Below are positions 9,831 to 20,109 of a stretch of DNA of 64,000 nt, piece by piece. The stretch's first letter is position 1, and each line of letters begins with the position of its first letter. The position numbers and the translations under genes were made by a program. Location: contig OU452222.1 in the NCBI GenBank assembly GCA_911728455.2, positions 12,600,767-12,664,766 on the forward strand. The letters run 5' to 3'. This DNA comes from Marthasterias glacialis (taxonomy: Eukaryota; Echinodermata; Asteroidea; Forcipulatida; Asteriidae). The notes under the pieces are model-generated. The model searched no databases and was not told where the DNA came from. It saw nothing but the letters and a program-made list of their open reading frames with translations.

Positions 9831-9938
9831 CCATTGCAAGCAGTTTAATTCATTTGGTTCTAAATTTCTCCAATGCCATCCTGATTCGGTTTGTCTAAAG
9901 CAGGGCCACCACGTGCAGGTCCCAGGATACCAGCCCCA

Positions 9939-11940
9939 CGACGCTTTCCGTATCATTGGGGCCATCGTACTCCTTTTGAAGCGTCCGGTCCGCCACCCCG
10001 AGAACCAGGGCAGTCCCCTCAACATACTAACGCGGTCCCTGGCCCCACGGCCTAGACCAGGGACTACTCCCGTTCGGCCAACCATGATTGTGTAAACACC
10101 AACCATCTCAAGAGACGTTTGATGCAACTTTAAGATCAACCACCAGCTGTTACCCTGGCCGGAAGTGGAACCCCACAAGCCACGTGCAAGTGTCCAGGTC
10201 CCTTTTCGCAGATGTTCGGAATTCCCGTGATTACGCCGCACATTCCGAATTAATCGAATCTCCGCACCACCAATAGACGCTTTCCGTATCATTGGGGCCA
10301 TCGTACTCCTTTCGAAGCGTCCGGTCCGCCACCCCGAGAACCAGGGCAGTCCCCTCAACGTACTAACGCCGTCCCTGGCCCCACGGCCTAGACCAGGGAC
10401 TACTCCCGTTCGGCCAACCATGATTGTGTAAACACCAACCATCTCAAGAGACGTTTGATGCAACTTTAAGATCAACCACCAGCTGTTACCCTGGCCGGAA
10501 GTGGAACCCCACAAGCCACGTGCAAGTGTCCAGGTCCCTTTTCGCAGATGTTCGGAATTCCCGTGATTACGCCGCACATTCCGAATTAATCGAATCTCCG
10601 CACCACCAATAGACGCTTTTCGTATCATTGGGGCCATCGTACTCCTTTCGAAGCGTCCGGTCCGCCACCCCGAGAACCAGGGCAGTCCCCTCAACGTACT
10701 AACGCCGTCCCTGGCCCCACGGCCTAGACCAGGGACTACTCCCGTTCGGCCAACCATGATTGTGTAAACACCAACCATCTCAAGAGACGTTTGATGCAAC
10801 TTTAAGATCAACCACCAGCTGTTACCCTGGCCGGAAGTGGAACCCCACAAGCCACGTGCAAGTGTCCAGGTCCCTTTTCGCAGATGTTCGGAATTCCCGT
10901 GATTACGCCGCACATTCCGAATTAATCGAATCTCCGCACCACCAATAGACGCTTTCCGTATCATTGGGGCCATCGTACTCCTTTCGAAGCGTCCGGTCCG
11001 CCACCCCGAGAACCAGGGCAGTCCCCTCAACGTACTAACGCCGTCCCTGGCCCCACGGCCTAGACCAGGGACTACTCCCGTTCGGCCAACCATGATTGTG
11101 TAAACACCAACCATCTCAAGAGACGTTTGATGCAACTTTAAGATCAACCACCAGCTGTTACCCTGGCCGGAAGTGGAACCCCACAAGCCACGTGCAAGTG
11201 TCCAGGTCCCTTTTCGCAGATGTTCGGAATTCCCGTGATTACGCCGCACATTCCGAATTAATCGAATCTCCGCACCACCAATAGACGCTTTCCGTATCAT
11301 TGGGGCCATCGTACTCCTTTCGAAGCGTCCGGTCCGCCACCCCGAGAACCAGGGCAGTCCCCTCAACGTACTAACGCCGTCCCTGGCCCCACGGCCTAGA
11401 CCAGGGACTACTCCCGTTCGGCCAACCATGATTGTGTAAACACCAACCATCTCAAGAGACGTGTGATGCAACTTTAAGATCAACCACCAGCTGTTACCCT
11501 GGCCGGAAGTGGAACCCCACAAGCCACGTGCAAGTGTCCAGGTCCCTTTTCGCAGATGTTCGGAATTCCCGTGATTACGCCGCACATTCCGAATTAATCG
11601 AATCTCCGCACCACCAATAGACGCTTTCCGTATCATAGGGGCCATCGTACTCCTTTCGAAGCGTCCGGTCCGCCACCCCGAGAACCAGGGCAGTCCCCTC
11701 AACGTACTAACGCCGTCCCTGGCCCCACGGCCTAGACCAGGGACTACTCCCGTTCGGCCAACCATGATTGTGTAAACACCAACCATCTCAAGAGACGTTT
11801 GATGCAACTTTAAGATCAACCACCAGCTGTTACCCTGGCCGGAAGTGGAACCCCACAAGCCACGTGCAAGTGTCCAGGTCCCTTTTCGCAGATGTTCGGA
11901 ATTCCCGTGATTACGCCGCACATTCCGAAATTAATCGAAT
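9939..11940. repeat. 336-bp GC-rich satellite, six copies
   Basis: Near-identical 336-bp units repeat six times and differ at only a handful of positions, in a GC-rich block set in AT-rich DNA. Each unit has three perfect inverted repeats. In unit 2 these are GACGCTT/AAGCGTC (10,276-10,282 and 10,315-10,321), GTCCCTGG/CCAGGGAC (10,371-10,378 and 10,393-10,400) and TTCGGAAT/ATTCCGAA (10,551-10,558 and 10,578-10,585). Because 336 is divisible by 3 and one minus-strand frame lacks stops, the array is open for 702 codons (9,813-11,921), a 112-residue peptide repeat with no recognisable domain. Of six inter-unit differences I could translate, four change the residue and two are silent, giving no sign of protein-level constraint. 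The right edge degrades into short variants of the unit end (11,930-11,995). Confidence 0.9.
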
Positions 11941-11995
11941 CCGTCCGCACCACCTATCGAATTCGTCCGCACAACCAATCAAATCTCCGCACTAC

Positions 11996-12904
11996 CAACA
12001 ATCTAACTTTGCAGTCAAAGCATATTGCCAAAATCTCCAATTTCATGCAAAATTTGCATTTGTACACTTGCTTGCAATGGTGCAGTTATTTAAAACAGTG
12101 TAATGTTAAATGTATAGTGCTGCAAAAACAGCCCACTATACGACGATTACAACAACAAAAACACAAGAATTTACAAACTTTGCCTCAGCCTTGAACATCT
12201 ACGTGTTGGTAAGAAGACATTCAGCCGATGATTTGCACTTGTAGCTCAAACATCTACATTTTGGATGGGTAGATCTCATCGGAGAAAAGCAAGCCTTTCT
12301 ACCAGGGAAAGAAATGGAAGTTAAAAAAAGGGGGGTCAAAAAAACCATGTTTACACATAATAATTCCTTTGAATTCAACAGATAAATACTAAAATAATAG
12401 AAGCAGAGAATATATCATATTTTTAAGATTAAGAGGTGTAAAACCAGTTTTATTCTCCTCGAAAGAGATTAAGTTATGAGGTCCTTTTGGGAAACAATTA
12501 TTCAAAAGGGCAGGTATATTTTGTAAAGTTACGATGAGTGCTTTTTAAAGCATTAAATAACTTTGTGATTGATAACTCTCTTTTGAATGTGCAATATTTT
12601 CTTTTTTTCTTGCAGAATCACACGATCAAGTTATTTTTACACAGTACAACAAATACCAAAACAAAGTGTGTCTTTTTCTTTAAGATTTGGGCATAAAGAT
12701 CAATAGTTATATCAAGGGCAAACCTAACATTTTAAACAGGAATGACTTGAATTTCTTTTCTTTTCATAAGACTCAACTTGTACATCACAAAGAGTTTAAA
12801 ACCAAGTTATTTTAAACTTCAAATTTTGTGCATCAATCTATTGTGTGACGTTTAATTCTTGCTTCCGGTTAAGACAATTTTAAGTTTTATTTCAGACAAC
12901 CTTA
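11996..12904. repeat. Start of decayed composite array (spacer modules, no complete core)
   Basis: The segment contains two copies of a spacer module with ACATCTAC (12,193 and 12,249; the second pairs CATCTAC with GTAGAT). A cccactatac segment near 12,130 recurs at about 16,390. No gene is supported. An open frame at 11,892-12,194 runs across the satellite edge and is fortuitous. Confidence 0.45.
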
Positions 12905-13544
12905 TTAACCAGTTGAAATCGAAAGACGGGAATACACACAAATGTTTGCCCTGCCTGGAAATGAAGTTCGGCTTGGGACGCCTTTATGTAATTTCAGACC
13001 AATGGAGCAAAGGTTGCCCGGTCATTCAATTTCGGAGCATGTGTATACCATACCCACGCCGTGTAACGCTTCGTTTCACTCACAAAATGACAAAAAAATA
13101 TTGTGACTTTACTTGTATTTGGTGGCCATTCAGATGCAAATTTTGTGCAATCCCTGATTATAGACCTTTTACTTTTTATTCCAAACAGGGGATTACATGG
13201 CATCAAGAGGCTTCCACTACTGCTCATTCATTGCATTTTGGCTCAATGGAGGTAAGTCAGAGTGAGTCGGCAGTTGAGCCATGGTTCGGTGTTTAAGTGG
13301 CACTCCTATGCTGTAGGTATAGCTAATGTTTTGCAATTCATGCAGCATGAATTTAACGTTTTCTCGGTCGAGCAACAAAACAGACCATCCAACGAAGATA
13401 TTTTTTTTTTCTTTGCATTGTCAAGTCAGTGTTTCTGTGTGCCAGTGGTACCCTCAAAGAAAAATACTCTGGCAGTTCAGCCAAAAGAATCCCCCCAGGG
13501 GGATGGGAAAAGATTAATTAAAAGTCCTGGCAGCAACTGGTTAA
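12905..13544 (+). mobile_element. TTAA-bounded element, copy 1 (640 bp)
   Basis: The element begins TTAA-CCAGTTG and ends CAACTGG-TTAA, the layout of non-autonomous piggyBac or Kolobok-type elements (TTAA target). It aligns along its length with copies 2-5. Shared landmarks include gagcatgtgtata or gagcatgcacaga, aacgcttcgtttcac, gattatagacctttt, gaggcttccac, cattcattg, caatggaggt and tttctttgtgccag. The 145-codon frame at 12,859-13,296 is not conserved in the other copies and is not treated as a gene. Confidence 0.65.
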
Positions 13545-13807
13545 TAACTCTTTAGGATTTTACCTTTTACTGGAGCGTGCAGCTGCTTTATCTTGGACAT
13601 CTACTTGTTGGCGGGTGGATATCTTTGGAGACGGTAAGGCTTCCTCTATGCAAATTAAAACATTCAGTTTGTGATAAATTCATTTACCTCGAATGAAATG
13701 TGATTTTCTTTAAAGTTATCAATACAAGTTTTAAAAACAATTTCACTAATTCAATACAGATAAAACTGATTACCCAAGTTGCTTACAATTTTAAACAGGA
13801 GTACTTC

Positions 13808-14444
13808 TTAACCAGTTGAAAACGGTGGATGTGAACTAACACAAATGTTCCCCCTGCATGGAAACAGAAGCCATATAAAGATGCCATTATGTAATTTCGG
13901 ACAACCGGACCACCGCTCATTCAACTGCGGAGCATGCACAGATCACACACACACACTGCCTAATACTTCGTTTCACCCACACAAGGACAAAAAAAAGTCT
14001 TGAATTTATTTGCATTTTGTGGTAAATGAGAGGCCATTTTTGTGTAAGCCCCGATTATAGACCTTTGTCTTTCTGTTCCAAGAAGGGGGTTACAAGGCAT
14101 CGAAACGCTTCCACCATTGTTCATTCATTGTATTTCGGCTTAATGGAGGCTAGTCACGAGAGGGGCCGGCAATCAAGCCATGGTTCCATGTTTAGTGCCA
14201 CTCCTATGCCGTATGTAACAGCCGATGTTTTGCAATTCACACTGCATGAATTTGACATTTTCTTGGTCGAGAAACAAAACAGACTATCCAATATAGAGAA
14301 TATTTGTTCTCTTGGAATTATCAAGTCATAGTTTCTTTTTGCCAGCAATACCCTCAAAGAAAAAAGGTTCTGGCAATTCTGCCTAAAGAAGCCCGCCAGG
14401 GGATTAAGACAAAAAAGCAAAGAATCACGGCGGCAACTGGTTAA
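13808..14444 (+). mobile_element. TTAA-bounded element, copy 2 (637 bp)
   Basis: Same ends as copy 1 (TTAA-CCAGTTG and CAACTGG-TTAA) and alignable throughout. This is the closest relative of copy 1 in length and in the ggccattt/tgcaatt segments. Short open frames (14,026-14,331; 14,154-14,420 minus) are interrupted in the other copies. Confidence 0.65.
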
Positions 14445-15401
14445 AAGATGATTTAGTACAATTTTTTTTAAATACTAACCTTATGTGTGCGAACCGGATG
14501 TGGTATTTTACTGACCAGTTTTAACCTGGAGGATGCATCCACATTGGCTTGCTAAGTTTGACTAGGTAGTTTACCTCTGGGCAAAAAGTGGCCGGTTACA
14601 CTACCCATTAGACTGAAAAGGTCAAAGTGGTCAAGTTACCCATTCGCAGGGTTAGTTTACCCCCAAAAAGTCAAATGCCAATAGAGCTTAAGAGTAAATA
14701 ATTGACAATGGGATTTAAAACCCCCTTTTGTTCAAAGAGTTGTGTGTCAAACTTATGAAGGTGAGAACAAATTCTTGGAAATTGTTCGGACAATCGTTTG
14801 TGTGACAAGCTATTGTGCTCAAAGAAAAAAAAGAAGATTAAATATGAATATCTGTTGTTTTGTTGCTACCCTATCTCTGGTAGGAACGTGTTTGGTAATA
14901 AGTTTACCTGTTTGTAGTAAAGTCAAGTTTTAAGCCAGCCTGCATGATGATAGTTGGGTCTCCGACATCTACTTTCTGACTAGTAGATTTCTTTTGAGAC
15001 GGGCATACCTGTACATGTAAACAAAAACATAATTGTCAAATACATACAAGATGATATACTATTTAAACTGAAAGAATTGTACTCAAAGTGGTGTTCCAAA
15101 AACATGTTTTTAAATGTGATATGTAACAATACTATTGTTAAAGATATACATTTGTTTAAAAAAACTGTTGGACTGTATTTTGTAGTTTTGTTCCTATGAG
15201 CGGTTCGGGGGGGGGGGGGGGGGGCGTGGGGGCGCATTGCTTTTCAGTTCGGGGGGGGGGGGGGGCCCAGGGTCCATGTATCTGTTTTTTCATTGGGAGG
15301 GGTGGACACCCCTCTTAACTCAATCCAACCTACAGTGCCAGCTGTGCCAACATGATGGTCAAGCTAACACAAAAACTGGGGTTTTCATTGAAAACACTAC
15401 T
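14445..15401. repeat. Spacer of the composite array with poly-G tracts
   Basis: A spacer block at about 14,899-15,300 recurs at 17,591-18,000 and, in part, at 18,014. It includes tttaagccag, gcatgatgatag, the ACATCTAC..GTAGAT hairpin (14,963-14,990) and long G runs at about 15,208-15,225 and 15,251-15,266. The G runs could form G-quadruplexes, but homopolymers are also prone to sequencing error. No gene is supported. Confidence 0.5.
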
Positions 15402-15964
15402 TCAACCAGTTGATGCTGGATGTCGTGTATACGGGAGCCAGCAAACAGATGCCGTTTAATTATGCCATTGTGTAAAATCCTGGTACTAAAACAAAGGTAG
15501 CTTAGACATTCCACTACTGAGCATGCACAGAGTATGCAAAAAGAGGAAACATGGTCTTAATATTTCAACGATTTTCGACCATTCATACATAATTGTGTAA
15601 TCTGATTCCAGACCATTGTCCTTTTGTTCCAAGAAGAGGATTACGAGACATTGAGAGGCTTCCACCATTGTTTATTTACTGTATTTCTGCTCAATGGAGG
15701 TAAATCAGAGTGAACTAGGGATCCAGTACCAATCCTATACCCAAGGTTTGGCAATTCAAGCTACATTGATTCAACAATTTTTCGATAGACAAAAAAAACA
15801 ATCCACAAGCTATAGAGAGAATCTTTGTTCCCTTGGCTTTGCAAGGTGAAGGTTTCTTTGTGCCAGTGGTACTCACAAAGAAAAATTATTCTAGCAGTTT
15901 CAAGAAAATAATACTGTCAGGCTGGACGGGAAAAAATTTAAGATTTCTGGGGGCAACTGGTTAA
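15402..15964 (+). mobile_element. TTAA-bounded element, copy 3 (563 bp, left TTAA mutated)
   Basis: The left end is TCAA-CCAGTTG, one change from TTAA, and the right end is CAACTGG-TTAA. Internal deletions make it shorter than copies 1 and 2, but the landmark order is the same (gagcatgcacagag, ttccaagaagaggattac, gaggcttccaccattg, tcaatggaggt, tttctttgtgccag). Confidence 0.6.
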
Positions 15965-16562
15965 AGTACATATTTAACAATGTTCAACTAGCATTGGATG
16001 GATATGATATTCGGAGTCAAACACTTTATCAATATTATAAAGTAATTTTTTGATGTACCAGTGAAATCACCAGCAGAGGAGGACTCCCCCTTCACCCTAA
16101 ATCCCTACCCCCTTGCCTCCCCATATAGGATTAAAAATGCACTAATGGTTGGTGTAATACATCAAAAGCCATCCCCTACCCCGAATTTTCCTTGACTCAC
16201 TTGAACCCCCCTCCCCCTTATCCACTGAAAATGACTCATAACACCGTAGGAAAAGACAAATGTTTTTGTTTTCTACAGTAAATCTATCATACATTGGCCA
16301 CGCATCTGGGATAGGCTTCGCCTGCATGGCTGCTGAGTGTTTATATGGCACGGAAGTACGATCTTTGTACAGTGCTGTAAAGACAACCCACTATACCAAA
16401 GACAATAGGGGAAAAGAAAGAGAATGGTAATTTGCTTACTTATTCTATCCACCTTGGACATCTGCACAAGTAACAGGCCTTTCTGTTGGCAGACAAACAA
16501 TATAGAAATTCAGATCTTTATGAAAATTTACTGAACATTTTCAGCTTTTTACGGGCTGTAAT

Positions 16563-17129
16563 TTAACCAGTAGCCGCTGTATGACATGTAAACATGTGAA
16601 TGTTTCCCCTGCCTAGAAACGGAAACCGTGTAAAGACACCCTTGTGTAATTTTGGAATACTGGAGCAAAGGTCGCCCCCAGACATTCCACTGCTGAGCAT
16701 ACACAGACTATACACACACTGTTTAACGCTTCGTTTCACCATAAAAAAAAATCCCTGATTCCAGACCTTTGTCCGTAAGTTCCAAGAAAAGGATTGCGAG
16801 ACTTTGAGAGGCTTCCACCCATTGTTCATTCATTGTATTTCGTATATCGGCTCCATGGAGGTTAAGTAAGAGTGTGCCGGGAATCAAGCAATGGTTCTGG
16901 GTTTAGTACTACTCATATGCCGTAGGTAGTGGCCGAGGTTTTGCATAACAGCTGACATTTTCTCAGTCGAGAAAACAAACCGAACGATCCAATAAAGAGA
17001 ATCTTTTTCTCTTGGCATTGTCAAGTCGGGGTTTCTTTGTGCCAGCTGTACTCAATTCCGCCAAAAGAATCCAGCAGGGGGGGGGGGGTTGGAAAAAAAA
17101 AAAAAAAAATCCCGGCGGCTACTGGTTAA
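16563..17129 (+). mobile_element. TTAA-bounded element, copy 4 (567 bp, matched variant ends)
   Basis: The left end is TTAA-CCAGTAGCCGC and the right end is GCGGCTACTGG-TTAA, an 11-bp perfect terminal inverted repeat. The family GTTG is changed to GTAG at both ends, so the ends covary. The interior aligns with the other copies. A G run and an A run lie near 17,078-17,109. Confidence 0.65.
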
Positions 17130-18233
17130 GAGAAAGCATTCATCAAAAATCTAAATGTTATGAGGGAATTGAGGCTAACTTTAATTTTTCGTTTTCAGCA
17201 GTCATTTTTATGAATTTCATTACTATTCACATGCACACCACAAAAACTTGTAAAATTTAAAGCACATTTTTGAAAGATGACCTTGAACTCAACAAACTAA
17301 TAGACGTGCGTAAGAGGCCTGTAAAATAAGAAGAGATTCACAATACCTTGCACCAATAAAAACATATTAGGCTAGTTACTATCCATTAAAAGACAAGACT
17401 TGCTGATACAGATTTAATGAATTAATGAAGTAAAAAAGCAAGCCCATGTAAAAGCTAATCTCATTTGCAACTGATCTAGAAATGTTTTTAGGGAACTTTT
17501 TAAAAGAATAGCTTATAACTTATTACAAGCAATATGAATCTCAGCATTTTTTGGGCAGATCTCTTATTAAAAACAACCGCTTGCCAATAAATTTACCTGG
17601 TTGTAGTGAAGGCAGGTTTTAAGCCAGACTGCATGATGATAGTTGGGTCTCAGACATCTACTTGTTGACTGGTAGATTTCTTTTGATTTAAACAAAAACC
17701 AAAAACAGTATTGTTAGATACATACAAGATCATAATACAATTTAACTTAAACTGAATGAATTTTACTGAAAGTAGTGTTCCAAAAACGTGTTTTAAATGT
17801 GACATGTGAAAATACTTTTGTAAAAGAATACATCTGTTTTAAGAAACTGTTGGAAAGTAATTTGGAGTTTTGTTCAGCATAATGGGTTTTTTTTTTATCG
17901 GTGGGGGGGGGGGGCCTTTGATTTTGTGGGGGGGGGGGGGGCCAGGGACCATGTTTTTAAATGAATTACATGTATCTGTTTTTTTTTCTTTGGGGGGTAA
18001 CTGCTTGTCAACAAATTTACCTGGTTAAAGTGAAGGCAGGTATTAAGCCAGATGGCATGATGATATTTTGGTTTCAGACATCTACCTGTTCCCTTTAGAC
18101 TGGCATGCCTGTAGACGGGAACAAAAACAAGCCCAATAGCATTAGTGTTAGATACAACTAAGATGGTACTTTTCAAACTACTGAATTTTACTCAAAGTAA
18201 TGCTCCAAAGCCATGTTTTAAACCTGATGTCTT
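17130..18233. repeat. Spacer of the composite array, two module copies and G runs
   Basis: 17,591-17,700 and 18,014-18,120 repeat the spacer block first seen at 14,899, with aatttacctggtt, gcatgatgat and ACATCTACTTG. G runs at about 17,903-17,914 and 17,928-17,941 correspond to those at 15.2 kb. No gene is supported; the P-rich or G-run-derived open frames are artefacts. Confidence 0.5.
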
Positions 18234-18740
18234 TTAACCAGTTAATGCTGAATGATGTGTATACAAACCAACCGTACAAGAAAACGGATGAAGTGAATGT
18301 CTCCCGGACATTACATTCCACATCGTGCACAGCGCATGCACACCTCATTCCACAAACACAAAAAGGACAGATGGTGCTGAATATTTTGCTGATTTTCACC
18401 CATAATTGGGATTATTGAGTAATAGGCTCCGAGAAAAGGATTATGAGATATCGAGAGAATTCAATCAGTGTTCATTTCTTGTATTCCAGCTCAATGGAGG
18501 CAAGCCCGAAGTGAGCTGAGTATCCAGCCTTCAGCCATAATTATGTAGCTCATGGCCAAAGTTTGTAACTAACTGTGCCTGTATATTGTATTATGGTAAT
18601 TTTTCATAAAAAATTAATACAATCCCATTGCTTCAAAGACATTCTTTGCTCTCTTGGCATTGTTTAGTCAAGGTTTCTTTGTGCCAGCTATACTCTAAAA
18701 AAAAATAAAAAAAGATTCTGGCAATTCTGAGAAAATAATT
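18234..18740 (+). mobile_element. TTAA-bounded element, copy 5 (3' end decayed)
   Basis: The left end TTAA-CCAGTTAATGC and internal landmarks (gcacagcgcatgcacac, aaggattatgag, caatggaggcaag, tttctttgtgccagc) match the family. The right terminal repeat and TTAA cannot be found, so the copy is truncated or eroded near 18,740. Confidence 0.5.
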
Positions 18741-20109
18741 AGTCCGTTTCAGCTGAACCCCCAAACTCTTTAGTTTCACTCTGGCAATCGCGGGACTAAA
18801 TTTGTTCAACAGTCTTAGCTACATGTTCTCCACATTTCCTCTTGCATTTCCGCATTTCAACTTGAAAGAGCGCACTATTTTGTTCATTTTAGTCGGTTAA
18901 AAAACCGCTCCGAGTCAATCTGATCATGTGGTGTGAATTGTCCAATCCGACATCAGCATTTAGCAGGCCACGGTCATGAAACACAACAACAAACGTAAAC
19001 TGTGTGTCCAAGTGACAACACCATCGACTGATCATATGGTATGAATGTAAATTTTAAAATTACTTAAAGTATTCTGCACATACATTTTTAAGTATGAAAA
19101 AGCCAAGGTTTTTATGAATGTTCGATGAAATGCAAGCGCAAAAGATGGCGGAATTCTTTAGCAGAGATCAGTGCAGTACACAACGATTTTGTTGGTCTTT
19201 CTTTTGTCTTGGCATATCATGTGTAGGCCTACTGTTTAGTGTACTGTGTATGGTATAAGTCACTGTATTTAGTGAATAGCATGGAGGTAATACTGTACTC
19301 AATTACTATATAATACCCCACCCCTCTTAAGCTAGATAAGAAACTCAAAATATTAAGGCGGAATAAAAAAGAAAAATGAACGAATGAATGAATGTTGTGT
19401 GTGTCGCCTTAATTCAGAAAAATGACTACACTATATATACTATGAGCATTTAGTACAGGAAAGGACACCCTCGCACTTAGGTCAAAACAGCTACATCGCT
19501 CGTTTGATGCTGCATATTTCATTGTTTTTTGAAAATAGTAATCAACTAACTCAAAACTCCCAAGTCAAAACTTCAAAGAGCGTAAGCAATATTCAACAAA
19601 TTGTATGGTACAGCAAGCTTGCACTCCCCTCTTTTCTAATATTATTAAGGTTTAGGTATCATTCTCTTGTTCATTCATTTTATTCAATTTTCAATAGAGA
19701 ATTTATTGCATAAACATTTTCCAACAGTAAATTTGCGGTCCTATTAACCTCATTAAGGCCGCTTCTGTACACTATGGGACTCATGACGTCAGATGCATAA
19801 GGTCTAAGATAAACTAACTTCTAAAACAGAAATTAAAAACAACCAGCTTTCGTAAAAAAAAAAACAGCGGCAAAACCAGGTAAAGTTTTAGGGGGCCAAA
19901 AGGGGTAACAAAAATTTCTACGAGGGCACTTCTGACAAATTAAACATGTTCACTTAACCTAAACAAGCCTCTTTTCAGCGCTCTTGTTATGCTGTTAACT
20001 AATTTTTATGAGATAATCTGACGTGGAGGTTGTAAATAGAAAAATAGTTTACAAAAAACATTGAAGTTACTACTAAAAAGTACTAGTATTCATAAAAGCT
20101 TTTAAAAAG
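18741..20109. other. Unique AT-rich sequence
   Basis: No gene or array is supported. A TGACGTCA (CRE-type) palindrome lies at 19,784-19,791, and a short GAATGAATGAATG run at about 19,381-19,393. The open frame at 19,504-19,713 has no recognisable domain. Confidence 0.45.

Noticed and set aside
9813..11921. 702-codon minus-strand open frame as a repeat-protein gene
   Set aside because: The length follows from a 336-bp period divisible by 3. The six translatable differences between units are four amino-acid changing and two silent. The peptide has no recognisable domain, and both ends of the frame run into non-repeat flanks.
12859..13555. 145- and 97-codon frames in TTAA element copy 1 as coding
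   Set aside because: The homologous segments of copies 2-5 are interrupted by stops and frameshifts, and the peptides resemble no transposase.
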